A DNA stretch of 64,000 nt from Ceratothoa steindachneri (taxonomy: Eukaryota; Arthropoda; Malacostraca; Isopoda; Cymothoidae), in contig OZ018324.1 of assembly GCA_963969495.1 (NCBI GenBank), positions 154,470,672 to 154,534,671 of the forward strand. The letters run 5' to 3'. Both the position numbers and the translations under genes were made by a program. Numbering within the stretch: the stretch's first letter is position 1; each line of letters starts with the position of its first letter. The notes under the pieces are model-generated. The model saw nothing but the letters and a program-made list of their open reading frames with translations, was not told the DNA's origin and searched no databases. Of this stretch, positions 13,384 through 25,000 are shown one piece after another.

Positions 13384-16103
13384 ATGGATCACATCAACAG
13401 CAAGCTTAAAATACTATATCTGAATACAGACGGGTAAAAGAACAAGTCCATCCAATATGGAAATATCTTCCGCCAAATCGACCCAGATATCATAACAATC
13501 TCCGAACATGGAATCAAGACCGATGATCCGATGAAAATACACAATTACGAAATTATAAAGAAAAATCCCACCGGTGAAAGGTACGACGGCACTGCAATCG
13601 CCATACAAAAGGGCATACGATACGCTCAGGAACGGAGGTTGATGAGGCGTATGATGCTGTGACAGTGGAAATGGAGTACTCTCCACTCACGATAGCAGCA
13701 GTGTACCAACCACCCCGCCGCTCGTACACTCCAATCCACTCAGTAATGGAAATATTCAATAAGAATAATCCAACCATAATTGTTGGGGGATCTGAATGCC
13801 AGATTGCAGGAATCCGGTTACCGGACTAAGAACGACACGGGACGAAACCTTGAACTCTTGTTGACCAGAAATATCTTAGAATGAGCAGGACCAGAATTCC
13901 CAACCTATATTACTGGAAGAGCATCAACCAAACCAGACATCGTACTGACAAATCCCAAATTCCTCTACAACGTATATATGGAACCAGTCCGTGTGTCATG
14001 TAGCGACCACATTGGAATTCTGGTGACCCTCAACCATAATCCAATCCAGATTCCAATAAAACTTCGGAAGTCATACAGAAGGGTAAACTGGGATACATAT
14101 ACTACAATGCTGGAAAGTTATACTCAACCGGAATTGGAAGGGAAGAACCTGGAACAATTAGAGGAAATAACGGATGCATTAGTTGAAAAAATCACCGAAG
14201 CGGACGAACTGTGCATACCAAAAATCAGATACAAGACTCTCCCTCACACAAAATGGACTGAGGAAATGAGAAGAAAAGCCATAAATTTCAAAGGTAGTTA
14301 TGCAGACATTAAAGATACGGGTACAAATCGCCAAAAGATTAAAGAGTTGAATCGCCTGAAAAAAAGAGATGATCTTCCTCATAGAGGAACAGCAGAAAGA
14401 GAACTGGGAAAACTTCGTAAGAAAAATTGAAGACAGAATAATCAAATAAAGCATGGAAATTAATAAGTATGTTAAAAGGCAGCCCACCAACAGAAAGACT
14501 AAATTAAACAACGAACAAGGAAAATACCTAAGAAGTAATGAAGAAATAGGGAATAAACTTAAAGAACCTTGGAGTAAAGAATATACCATCGAAGAGGAAG
14601 ATAACCAGAGATACGATAGAGAGACGGAGGAAATACTCCATAGATACCTACGAACAAACCAAGGAAGAATAACCACAACAGAAAGAGTGGAGTATAGATT
14701 AGGGAAGAACGTAGAAATAGGAGAAAACCACGGTAGAGGCACTAAAAATAGCCATCAGCTCATTTAATCAAAAGGCTCCTGGGAAAACAGGCCTCACGAA
14801 ATTTAATTATGAGAGGGCACCCGAAAACATCATAAGGGCCATGACAGACCTATTCAACGCATACCTTAATATAGGAACGTACGCAGAAAAGCTCAAACTA
14901 GCGAAGATGGTGTTCCTGCTGAAACAAGGGAAATCTCCCCAACAAGTTTCCAGCTACAGGCCAATTTCACTGTTAAACTTTCTAGGAAAAGTTCTCGAGA
15001 AAATACTAAACGCAAGATTGTTCAGTTTCCTCGAAGAAAACGAAAAATACAACATACATCAGGATGGCTTCCGTAAGGAAAGAGACGAACAATAACAATA
15101 GACATAATAACCGAAAAAACTGCGCAGACCAAAGCAGAAAATGGGTACTTGGACGTGGTCCTCCGCGGTAACGAGAAGGCTTTCGACAAGGTCTGGGTCG
15201 AAGGACTCAAATATAAGCTACTTCAACTGGGTCTCGGCATCAATATGGAAAGAATGTTGGCCGATTACATCTCCAGTAGGAAAGCCTACATCTCTATCGA
15301 GGACCACGAGGGACCAACCTTCAACCTACAGACGGAGTCTCTCAAGGGGCTTCATGAGCCCCACCCTTTACGCGATATACACGGCTGATATTCCGCCCCC
15401 AATAACACCGGGGTGTATCAATATACAATACGCAGATGATATCAGTCAAATTATTGCATCGCACTCCACAAACCCAATATGGCAGGCCAGAACCACCGAA
15501 AGAGTAATACATAACATAAATTTCTACGAAAATAAATGGAAAATTAAAACAAATATCCAGAAATTTAAGATCATCCCGATATTAAGACACAAGAAGGACC
15601 AAATCACCATCAACGGTGTTAATTATGACTACGCGACGGAGGGAAGTGCACTGGGACTTCAGATTGGAACAAGAGGCTATCATGCACATACAAATTCGAG
15701 GGTAGGCAAAGCTAAAATTGGTATAAGGCTGTTGCACATTCTCCGAAACATGAACCCAAAACGAAAAAGAACGATCTACAAAGTATTCATCGAATCTGTC
15801 TTAACATACCCTCTGATCCCAATGCACACGATCTCAAAGTCGAACAAAAAGAAACTCCAAAGAGTAAAAAACAAAGCGATACACCTCATAACGGACATCA
15901 AAAGAAAAAAGATAAAGGACATTATAAAAACAGCTGAAATAGAACCAATGAATATAACCCTAACAAACAGGGCAAAGAAAATCTAGGAAAAAATAGAAGA
16001 GACAAGTAGGATGCTAAGAATCCAAAACCGAAACTATTTAGTAAAGCGGTTCCCAAGCAGTAGGCTCCACCTAAGGCAAAGGGACCGTGCGATATTTACA
16101 TGA
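13384..16103 (+). pseudogene. Family A LINE copy 3: ORF2 (endonuclease + RT)
   Basis: Endonuclease motifs begin at 13384 (LYLNTDG, then TISEHGI) and SDHIGIL lies near 14005. A long linker precedes the RT. Fingers appear near 14905 (FLLKQGKSP, SYRPISLLNF). Motif A is GNEKAFDKVW near 15180 and motif B is split by a frameshift near 15345 (GFMSPTLYAIYTADI). Motif C is an intact YADDISQII near 15430. The C-terminal domain runs open to 15986 and by read-through to 16103 (RDRAIFT). There is no RNase H. Frameshifts near 13430, 13640, 15095 and 15345 inactivate it. Confidence 0.9.
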
Positions 16104-16600
16104 ATGTACATAAACACAGAAAAATAAGAAGAAACCCAAGCAATCACAATATATAAAACAAAGGCATGAATGCCTTTAGTAGAAGTAATAAAACACAAGG
16201 AAACACAAATCAAAAGAAAATAAAAAATAGAAGAAACGTATATATAAATACAGATTTATATATAAACATATATTCTTATAAGAATAAATTATCAAACGAA
16301 TAAGAACTATCTGACCTGAATAAGATAAAACAAAACTAAAAAAAAAACACATATACATATAAGAATGCATTATTAAAAGAAGTAGCACTAACTTACCCGA
16401 AAAAAGGTAAACCAAACTAAAAATAATCCAAGAGAAGACTTAGAAACAATCACTTGAAATAGATCAACCAGTATCCTGCCACATATATAGTCTAACGCAT
16501 ATTCATACTTTTAATTCCCCTCCCCCATCCAAAAAAAACACCCTCTAATGCTATCTCTCCCTATCATCTCTCTCATTTCTCTCACCTCGATGGAGGCTCG
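16104..16600 (+). repeat. Family A copy 3 3' UTR with perfect hairpin
   Basis: It contains AAAGGCATGAATGCCTTT near 16159, a perfect stem (AAAGGCA/TGCCTTT) closed by TGAA. This is the palindromic version of the AAAGGCTTGAATGC motif found in the other family A tails. An AT-rich stretch and a CT-rich end (to about 16590) follow. Confidence 0.65.
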
Positions 16601-16604
16601 ACTG

Positions 16605-18521
16605 CTCGGATTTCTTGGATGAAGTACTCTGGCAAAATCACCTCCCGTTACCCGGCAAAGAAGTTAACGTCTTCAGGAAGTCAGAGAAACACCTTAGAAA
16701 TCTGGTTTTCTATTTATAGAAACCAGTTTTTAAGAAAGAGAATAAAACTGTTGTTGTAATCACCATCATCATCATCACTAATCTTCATTTTTTTCTATTC
16801 TAGCGACAATCTTGGACGATATCATAGGCAGACTAGACAGGAAAAGCAATCCCGTAACTTTTTGGAATAACATCCGAAACCTTAGGGGATTGTCTCTCAG
16901 GCCCAGAACATGAATCAAACAAGGTGACAATATCATCGAGGGTCCGGAATCTCTCAAAAGAAGATTTAGAAGACAATGGGGAAGGATCTTTGCAATATCA
17001 CCTGAGGAGAACGATGACTTCGATCAGGACTTCGAAGACGTGCTGCTCGAGGACCTTGGAACGATCATGCATAGGACCCACCCTCACCCGCAAGTATCTA
17101 GAGAGAGAGAGAGCTGGTTAACCATGGGAGCCCTATAACCTTTGAAGAGACCATGAACACCGTAAGGTCCTTCAAACAAAGAGCGCCCGGCTGGTCTAGG
17201 ATCACGAAAAACAACCTCGTGAAGCTCCATGGCAAATTATTCAGGGCCTGGTGAACACCATGAACGCCGTCCTGAATACAGGGTACTTCCTAGACGGGTA
17301 AAAGATGGCCAAAATCATCTTCATCCCGAAAGGGGACAAGCCCCCAAACCGGGTGTCTAACTATCGCCCAATATCTCTCCTCAAGATACCCGGCAAGATC
17401 TTTGAAAAGATAATAGCCGATAGGCTACAAGCTCAACTGAGCGAATCAAGAGCACACAACCTGCAACAGCATGGATTTTGTACAAAAAGGGGCACAGAAA
17501 CGGCCCTGGCGCTCCTAACAGAAAAGATCGTGTATTGCCGAGCGAAGGGTTACTATGTAAACATTGTGCTGAGCGAGCGCAGAAGGCCTTGGACAAAGTT
17601 TGACTGAAAGGACTCCAATTAAAGATCATAAGCCCCCAGATAAGCCCAGTCCTGGAAGGAATCCTCTGTGATTTCGTCATGGAAGGAATGGCGCGTCTCA
17701 TGATCAAGAACACACAGGGCCAGAGTTCGAACTCAAAGCGGGCGTTCCTCAGGGAAGCTTTCTGAGCCCTCTGCTCTACCTGGTCTTCACCATCGACCTC
17801 CCTACTCCGATACACATGGACTCGATGTATCTGCCATTCGCAGATGACATCATGTAAATCGTCCCTAGTAAGAAGAGGAAAGCAAGGGCACAGGCAGCTC
17901 GTACTAAAGCAGCAATCTCTAATATTAACCAATACGAGGGATGATGGAAGATCCGAACTAACAGGGGCAAGTTCAGAATCCTCTCGCTGAGCCGCAAGTT
18001 GACGTAGCCCATCGTAATAGATGGGAGGAGAAATGGTTACTCCGCCGAAGGCACCATCCTAGGCCTAAATATCTCCAACCATGGATACTTGAGGCACTAC
18101 AAGGAGAGGCAGAATCTAGCGAAGAGAGAAATCTCCAAGCTGGAAAATATACCTAATGTTCATCCGGACTAAGCTCATCTACCTTGCAGTAGTGACTCAA
18201 GCGGCCAGCATGACCTCTATGAGGAGGCTCCAGCGAGGGCATAACTCTGCATTCCTATGCATTAGCAAAAACAGAAGGAGCGACCATCTTCGGCAAAGGT
18301 ACCTGCACCGCAGACAACGTCTGGAGCCCATTAATATCCCAATACAGAAATGGGACAAAAAGGTCTGGTCAACATTTGCAAATGACATCATCCCGAAACA
18401 AAGGGCAACAGGTGGCAATATCAAGATTCCTGCCAGACTGCTAGAGAAAGTCACCCGCAATCGATTATTCCCAAACATTAAACTATGCTCTGATGAGAAC
18501 ACGACACCATTATTTACATGA
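16605..18521 (+). pseudogene. Family A LINE copy 4: ORF1 tail joined to ORF2 RT, endonuclease deleted
   Basis: A short segment near 16610-16720 (DFLDEVLWQNHLPLPG) resembles the ORF1 C-terminal domain. From about 16803 the pre-RT linker appears (FWNNIRNL, LKRRFRRQWGR, PITFEETMNTVRSFKQRAPG), then RT fingers at 17305 (FIPKGDKPPN, NYRPISLL). Motif A is damaged, motif B is GVPQGSFLSPLLY near 17745 and motif C is FADD near 17840. The C-terminal part ends at 18521 (ENTTPLFT). The whole endonuclease is absent. Many frameshifts make this the most decayed family A copy. Confidence 0.82.
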
Positions 18522-18807
18522 AACATTCATACACGCGGTATAATAATAGTACAACAAAATGAGACAACATTTCTGATATAAATTAACGAAAGAAATAGAA
18601 CCAACACGAATACGAGGTGAACTGCTGAACTCGACCGCCTATAAGGGCTCGAAAGCTCAGAAGTCCACACAGAATAAATAAACAAATCTAAGAATACAAA
18701 CACAAGTAAGAAGAATGCAAAGAATACAAAGAAGAACAAACAAAAACCAAGTTAACAAAAACACTAAATAAAGACAAAAAGGAAAAATCAAAAAACATGA
18801 GTAAGCC
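18522..18807 (+). other. Family A copy 4 3' UTR, A-rich
   Basis: This A-rich noncoding tail with repeated AAGAATACAAA-type words ends just before a tRNA-like sequence. The GGCTTGAATGC motif of the other copies is not obvious here. Confidence 0.5.
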
Positions 18808-18880
18808 TCCCGGCTAGTATAGTGGTTAGGGTGCTTGCTTGGCAATCGCTGGGTCCGCAGTTCGAATCTCCGTCCGGATT
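18808..18880 (+). tRNA. tRNA-like sequence (pseudogene or SINE head)
   Basis: This is a 73-nt segment with an excellent A box (TAGTATAGTGGTTAG), a near-consensus B box (AGTTCGAATCT) and a T-run terminator at 18882-18886. Tertiary landmarks sit at canonical distances. Pairing is poor in the anticodon stem and only partial in the acceptor stem, so this is probably a decayed tRNA gene or a tRNA-derived SINE head rather than a working tRNA. The loop position would give GGC (Ala), which I do not trust. Confidence 0.5.
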
Positions 18881-18886
18881 CTTTTT

Positions 18887-20059
18887 AAGCTGACACTATT
18901 TACTAAGGGCGCCCTTACGTCCGCTTGAGAAGTTACATAACTTTCCCTCTAAACCAAGGCAAAACCCTCCCTTCCAAAACCCTACTACTATCCATATTAT
19001 CTTCCACAAGTGAGTACATTAGAGAGGGGTGTTCACTCGATGCAAACGCTCTAAAAAAGTAGAGCAGAGTATTAAGAACAAAGATTAGGAGGACACACGT
19101 GAGTTTGGTCACGTTCAATTTTCAAGCGTATATTTCCTTTAGCATCTCATTTCACCTTTTCAAGTTAACTTATCTCCCCATAGGTATAATATTTTTTGTG
19201 AATTAACGGTAAGTTAATTTATGCTATTTACGGGTATAATGTAACTGCTTAGCTTTATTATTTTGTGGTAGTGTGACCTTGTAATCTGAAATAAATTATG
19301 TGCAGGAAACTTTGGTTCCCTTGCACGTACTGTCAAATCAATGAAATCCCTTTCAGACTACAACGTGCATTATATTTCGAATTCATTCTTATTATTAAGC
19401 TTCAACACTTATTTTATAATCTGATTGTTTTATGAATAATCAGTCAATGGTGATTCCTTCGTTGGTTTTCCACACTTTCTCTTAAACATTAAGGTTTCAT
19501 AAAACACTCGTTCCACAAGGCTCTTTCTTCTCTTTCTTTCCTAACTTAACTTTTATAAACAATGGTCAGTGGTGAGAGCGTTTAGATCCCTAAGGAGACC
19601 GAAAGTCAAATTAGGATCAGTGTGAAAAAAGTGGGCTATAAATAAATACAAGATCACCGTAATAATTAACAAAGTTAGCACATAAATAGGGTTGGAATTT
19701 ATTTCAAAGGATCATTTGCGTGTAAAGCTGAACACGATTGAGTCCCTGCCATCTTCCCTTAATCAGTTGGATAATCAAATTCTTGGAGTATTTCAGTTTT
19801 ACGATATACTCGTATGTAGATAAAGATCGATAAAGAGCTATGGTCTCAGAGTGATTCCGATTTTGAAATAAAATCGCAACTCCGTACACTTTCCGGGCAG
19901 GGAAACATCACTTCTAGCTCATCCTTTTCCGGATCTAAAGATCTTAACTGGCATTGGGAAATCCACTGTTTCATAACCTCTACCTCCAACTTTATCTTTC
20001 ATTTCGTTCTTCGGAGCTACAGATAAGATTAATTTTTACATCTTCTATCCCAAATCGAA
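18887..20059. other. No recognisable gene
   Basis: This is AT-rich DNA without clear repeats. Short frames near 19720-20000 show runs of plausible protein but contain stops, and they may be the upstream part of the decayed frame at 20060-21186. Confidence 0.35.
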
Positions 20060-21186
20060 AATATTGACGGTTCCAAGATTATTTTAAACTCTACCAAGCT
20101 CGCTTATCTAAAAAGATGCCTACGGCATTACACCTTTACCTTCGTAAAACATCTCGGCATTTCGAACCAGAAGGTCGCATTAGAATTAATAAAAAGAGAC
20201 TTTTAGACTGGAAGGCTGTCCTAGACTCTTACTTGTGTATTTATTTTAATTCAGATCAGGCCCGTAGCCAGGCCTTGATTTTTTGAGGGGTTATTTCTAT
20301 TTTATGGGGGGCTTATTTTTTTACAAATGCCATCTTGATATTTAAGTTTTCGGTTCGCCGTAATTACATATATCTAACGTTGGGAATGAAGTTATAAGAA
20401 AAAGCAACTTACCATCCAGCTCGTTATTAGCTACCGCGACTACCAAGCCAACAAAACTTGAAATGTTCAGTCTATAAGTAGCATTATTGTTGTACTTTAT
20501 TGAGTTTGAGATTATAAGATTTTTGTTATGATAATACATACAAACACTTGTATTTTTATCATAAAATTGATTTATAAAATGATATTTAATATAATCAGTT
20601 TGGGAAATAGAATTGAAAATGGGATTTGAGGATTGTGAAGATGGTGTTTGCTACAAAATTATTGGAATGGACTTCCAGAAGTGGCGATAAATTCTTAGAA
20701 AGTTTGAATGTATTTTAACATATGGAATGGCTAGGTGCAAAATACAATTACAGAGCTTTACTATGCAGTCAGTTATTCTAACAAGTAAGCCAACCAGGCA
20801 GTTCAGCTAACCAAAGTGGTAATATGAAGCTGAAGGCGCAGACAAAACAACCTCTTCCTGAAGATATCTGTGAGTAAATGTACAAGCTTGCTGTGTAATG
20901 CTTCACACAAGGAAGAACTTTCTCCTTGCGTGTAACTGAAATCTTATTATTATTTTAGGCTAAAAAAGTTGTGGGGGGCTAATCAGATTTTTTTGGGGGG
21001 CTAGGCCTACCATAGCCCTCCCGTGGCTACGGGCCTGATTCAGATTCAATTCTGGACTCGAGCCTGCAAGACCTCCCGTTGTTGCTTAACGAAATCCGTT
21101 CCATCTTGTATGAACTTGAAATTTTGGATGTGAACTTCTTTGAGGACGAGAGCAACAGGGAATTTTCTCCTCTCCTATGTAATTAA
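20060..21186 (+). pseudogene. Decayed ORF of unknown origin split by a hAT MITE
   Basis: With the 781-bp MITE and one TSD removed, a continuous frame reads from about 20070 to the stop at 21184-21186 (for example LHLYLRKTSRHFEPEG before the insertion and LLLNEIRSILYELEIL after it). Upstream the frame is broken. I do not recognise the protein; it could be a transposon gag or a lost host exon. That the frame survives across the insertion suggests the ORF was still open when the MITE landed. Confidence 0.35.
20257..21037. mobile_element. Nonautonomous hAT transposon (781 bp) with perfect 8-bp TSD
   Basis: The terminal inverted repeats are CAGGCCCGTAGCCA and TGGCTACGGGCCTG, exact over 14 bases. 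The element is flanked by ATTCAGAT at 20249-20256 and again at 21038-21045. An 8-bp TSD with CAG-type ends is the hAT signature. Subterminal G-runs (GGGGGGCT) occur near both ends. No transposase is encoded. Confidence 0.93.
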
Positions 21187-22514
21187 TAACAAGTTGCCTC
21201 TTGGTTTTCAGAGGGACCTAAAGTTAAAAACAAAGACGGATTATCCTCCCCTCACCGATATACTAGAGAATTAAATATAAGTCCAAGATTCGCAACATGG
21301 AGATTATGTTTATGGTTAAATATTTCCATAGTGTTTTAATTTACAATATATACACTAAAATCCGATATTACCTTCGTTCCAACCTGATATAATAGCCCTT
21401 CTAAAACGATATACAGGTGCTAAGAGTGTAACATATGTAATCTGTGCTCTTCCTCTCAACATTTGTCGGACATCTGTCGCTGCTTCCCGCTATTTTCTAC
21501 CATACTAGCGCAAGACTCGCAATGCCAGAACATATTTCAGCTCTTTACCTTAGATCAATCAAAAAAGATGATAATTTGTGACAACTTCAAGGGTAAATTG
21601 CGACACTCAACGAAGATGTCCGATCTGCAGAAGGTTCTTGAACTTTGCCAAAACATGACTCGGATTTCTTGCTTCCTCCTTTCACTGTAGATTTGTGACT
21701 CGGGGCTAAGTTCAGACTTGTAGGGTGGCTAATTGATATCGTCTTTCAAAGATCATACATTTCTGAATTCGTGCAAACTTGAGATGACAAAGCATCATCG
21801 GAATAAATTCATCCATACTAAATACTAATTAGTTATGACTTGAACAAAAGCTTCCAACTTATAATTATTTAATCATTATATTTCCTCAAAAAATTGTTTC
21901 CGCCATCATTCAGGTCATTATGGACACTATTTTTTCCTAGTAAATTGCTTATTTGCTGATAAATTTCGATTTATCCATCCACATTTGCCTACTCTTTTTC
22001 AATACGTAGTTTATCCCTATAGGTTAACGTACACCATTTTTGGAAACCTTGGATTTTCACTGGAAAAAGTTATGGAACATGTGATAGAAAATACAGGCAT
22101 TCCGATCTTTTTGAACGGTACTGCATATAATAAATTTAACTTTATGGGCTATGTAGTATTTCTATCTTGTAATGGCTTGAATTTATTTTGGTCTGGTAAG
22201 GTTACCAATATTTATTTTAAAAAATTTTCGCATTGTTTTTAAACTCAAAATTTTGATTTAATTTCTTTATTTCCAAATAATTACCTCCTTTTAAGAAAAG
22301 AAACGAAAGTATTTCTTAGATGAGAACCTATGAAAAATTAATCTTTGCTTTAGGAAGGATAAAAACGCAAATTCTACGTATTCTGCCAATCTTTAAAACG
22401 TGGCTGTCTGGAAGTCAATTATTTATGACTTAAAATATATTTCCTTTATTAACTTGTCCTCTTGTCACGTTTATTCCATTTTGGCTTTTAATTTAGCAGT
22501 TCCTAGGTTCGCAC
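21187..22514. other. AT-rich DNA without recognisable gene
   Basis: I see only short open frames (75-85 codons) without motifs and no repeat structure. Confidence 0.4.
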
Positions 22515-22575
22515 CTAAGACCTGATTGGTATTAAATGAGTTATATTAACTCATTTAATACAAATCAGGTCTTAG
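22515..22575. repeat. 61-bp near-perfect palindrome
   Basis: Two 29-base arms (22515-22543 and 22547-22575) beginning CTAAGACCTGATT are inverted copies with one mismatch, around a 3-base spacer. It could extrude as a cruciform, or be the remains of a tiny foldback element. Confidence 0.92.
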
Positions 22576-23138
22576 AGTTTTATAGAGCGCTATTTATTAC
22601 TACCTGACCCAAAACAATTAAGCAAAAAATAGTGAGAACACCCTAGTCAAATAATTTGTGATAAGAAAAGTTAGAATATATGCAAGTTGTTTGGTTCTTC
22701 CTTAAAACTAAGAAGCAAAACACAACTATGGTATCTCCGCAAAAATGGTTTGTAAAGAGAGATTTGTTCAGAAAGTGGCCAAAGAGAAGTGAAAACATGT
22801 GAAAATGCGACTATATATCTTTCACACATGTTCACTTCCCTTATTTTCGATAGTTTCTTTACAGATTTCTCCTTTCGTCTTTGTCCAACTCAAGTCTATT
22901 TATGCGTATCCTTTTGATTCTCACCAAGGGTACCAAAATTTAAATTTATCCCATCCCTTATCACTAGCGTACCCAGTGGAGTCCACTTGGGGCATCACTT
23001 TTAGGGGGGCAGGGAGAGGGCATTTTTTGTCTGCTGTATAAGCCTCTGCCAAAATAAAGTGCGTTTTAAAACTGTCATATCGCTGCACTGCAGATGCGCA
23101 CGGGACAGTAATATGACTAAGATCATAACAGTTACATA
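22576..23138. other. No recognisable gene
   Basis: This is AT-rich sequence up to the Tc1 element terminus. A G-run lies near 23004 (AGGGGGGCAGGGAG). Confidence 0.4.
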
Positions 23139-23140
23139 TA

Positions 23141-24035
23141 CAGCAGTTGGCAAATGTTTACGGACACCTGGGAAATTTGAGGTAATTAGATATATGCAAG
23201 GTCGCAAAGTTTTTATTTGCTTATCAATATGAATAAAACAGTAAAATATGGACGAATAAATAGTAATAAGTTATATATATCCGCTAAACAATCAACAAGA
23301 ATTGATAAAATACAAAATTTGCCAAAACATGTAACATCAGCAAAATATAAAAGATGAGGAGATGAAACTCTTTAAAAATTACAGCAAAACCAAACTGATA
23401 CAGGATACTCAGTAGCACGTCGAGAGTCCCTTTGCAGTAACAAGAAAAGAAAATTTTCGCTGCATGTTCTCCACGAGGGTGCGACACCTTAAGGGCGTGA
23501 TGCTGGCCCACTCCTTGGTGATGACTTCCTTCAGTTGTACTTTCGATGCTGACTGGCGAGTTTTATGACCTCTTTTAGGCCCTGCCAGATGTTTTTCAGT
23601 GGACTTATATCCGGAGACTGAGGTGGCCAGTCCATCACCGTGATATTGTTGTCATGGAACCACTGTATAGTGGACGCAGACTTGACACGGATCATTGTCC
23701 TACTGGAAAATCACATTCCAGGAATTTCTGGTGAGGTCTCGGGTCGCGGGCAGCGTGTAATGTTTCATAACAGTTTTGTACTTCTCTGAACTTATGGTAG
23801 CATCATAAACAGTGAGACCACTCATGAAGCCCCATATTATTATAGATCTGCGACCATGCTTTACTGTTAGCACTAGGCATTCTCGATTCTAGTACTTCCC
23901 TGTTTCCTGCGGACTCTTCCGTTGCCTGTGGTCGAGAACAACTGGAACGTGGACTCGTTGGACAATAAGACACGTCCCCACTGACACATGATCCAGTTGC
24001 GATAAGCACGTGCCCAAGCCAGTCGACGTCGTGTC
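23141..24035 (-). pseudogene. Tc1-type transposase relic with one terminal repeat
   Basis: The minus strand reads a Tc1-like DDE transposase. Seen are RLAWARAYRNWIM, a first catalytic site decayed to SNES, QWFHDNNITVMDWPPQSPD and KNIWQGLKEVIK (the family's ENIW glutamate has become K), then RCRTLVENM. The terminal repeat near 23144 (TTGGCAAATGTTTACGGACACC inside) follows a TA and is typical of Tc1 elements. The N-terminal DNA-binding domain and the other terminus are missing. Frameshifts and two lost catalytic residues make it inactive. Confidence 0.85.
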
Positions 24036-24379
24036 TGCAAAAAAATAATCAGAACCTCCTGGAGAGCTTTAGTTGTGATTGAGATAGAACTATAGAATAT
24101 TAGTTAACCACCAACATAATTTTTATGGGCTGATTATCGTAGCATCATAGTTTTTGAAACATCCAAAGTGAATTTATTCCTCAAAAACTAAAGTTTTATT
24201 ATCCAATCATTCTATCACCAGATGTAGCGAACTAAAGAGATTGGTGCTGCGTTTGGAAATAAAAAGAAAGGCAAGAGAAGAATTATCAAAATAAATAGAA
24301 TGAAGAACTCTATCGAAATACATCAGTCGTATAGAAACTACTACTACTGATACTAGAGAAGTTTATGTATAAAACCATT

Positions 24380-24610
24380 ATCGAGTTCAATGGATTCAAC
24401 TTCAAACGATTCATCAAATTCAACTTCTTCAAGTGACGATGTACACGAGGAAGAAAATATTCCCGAACCGGCTGTGGGCAGAGTAGACTTAAAAGATGTT
24501 AACGTCAACCAAAGAAAAAAAAATAGAAAACTAACACGCGTTTTTAGTCACGGGCAACTCTATATCTCACTATGTCGATCGGTCGGTCCCCGTTTTGCTT
24601 TTTTTTTGTC
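24380..24610 (+). other. Short Ser/Asp/Glu-rich ORF, unknown
   Basis: An ATG at 24390 opens a 74-codon frame with a Ser/Asp-rich start (NDSSNSTSSSDDVHEEEN). Acidic N-termini of this kind occur in several DNA-transposon proteins. No domain follows, because the tandem repeats begin. Origin unknown. Confidence 0.25.
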
Positions 24611-25000
24611 ATAACATTGTAGTTATTCGGCCGATTCTAACGAAATTTACAACCTTTATGTTGTTTTACATTCTCTTTCGAATAATATAATTTCCAAGGT
24701 CCTCCCAAGGTCAGCCCTGGAGTTAGCTTTTGTTTTGGCAAGAAAATCATAACTATTCGGCTGATTATAACGAAATTTGAAACCCTTATGCTGTTCTACA
24801 TTCTCTTTCGAATGATGTAATTGTCAAAGTCCTTCCAAGTTTAGCTGGGAATAATTTGGCAATACCTTCATAACTATTCAGGCGATTCTAACCAAATTTG
24901 AAACTCCTATGTTGTTTTAGATTCTCTTTCGAGTGATATAATTGCCAAGGACCTCCCAAGGTTAGTTCGGGAATTATTGAAAGTTTTGTAGTTCGTAAGG
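24611..25000. repeat. Three tandem ~120-138 bp repeats
   Basis: The units start near 24611, 24749 and 24870. Each contains ATAACTATTCGG-like, GATTCTAACGAAATTT and ACATTCTCTTTCGA segments and ends with CAAGGTCCTCCCAAGG-like sequence. Divergence between units is moderate. Neither the 24390 ORF nor a transposon I know explains the array. Confidence 0.85.

Noticed and set aside
18808..18880. Functional tRNA-Ala gene
   Set aside because: The A and B boxes are good, but the anticodon stem does not pair and the acceptor stem pairs at only four positions.
24390..24614. Candidate host gene with a Ser/Asp-rich start
   Set aside because: Only 74 codons, no domain, and the frame ends at the tandem repeats; listed as unknown only.
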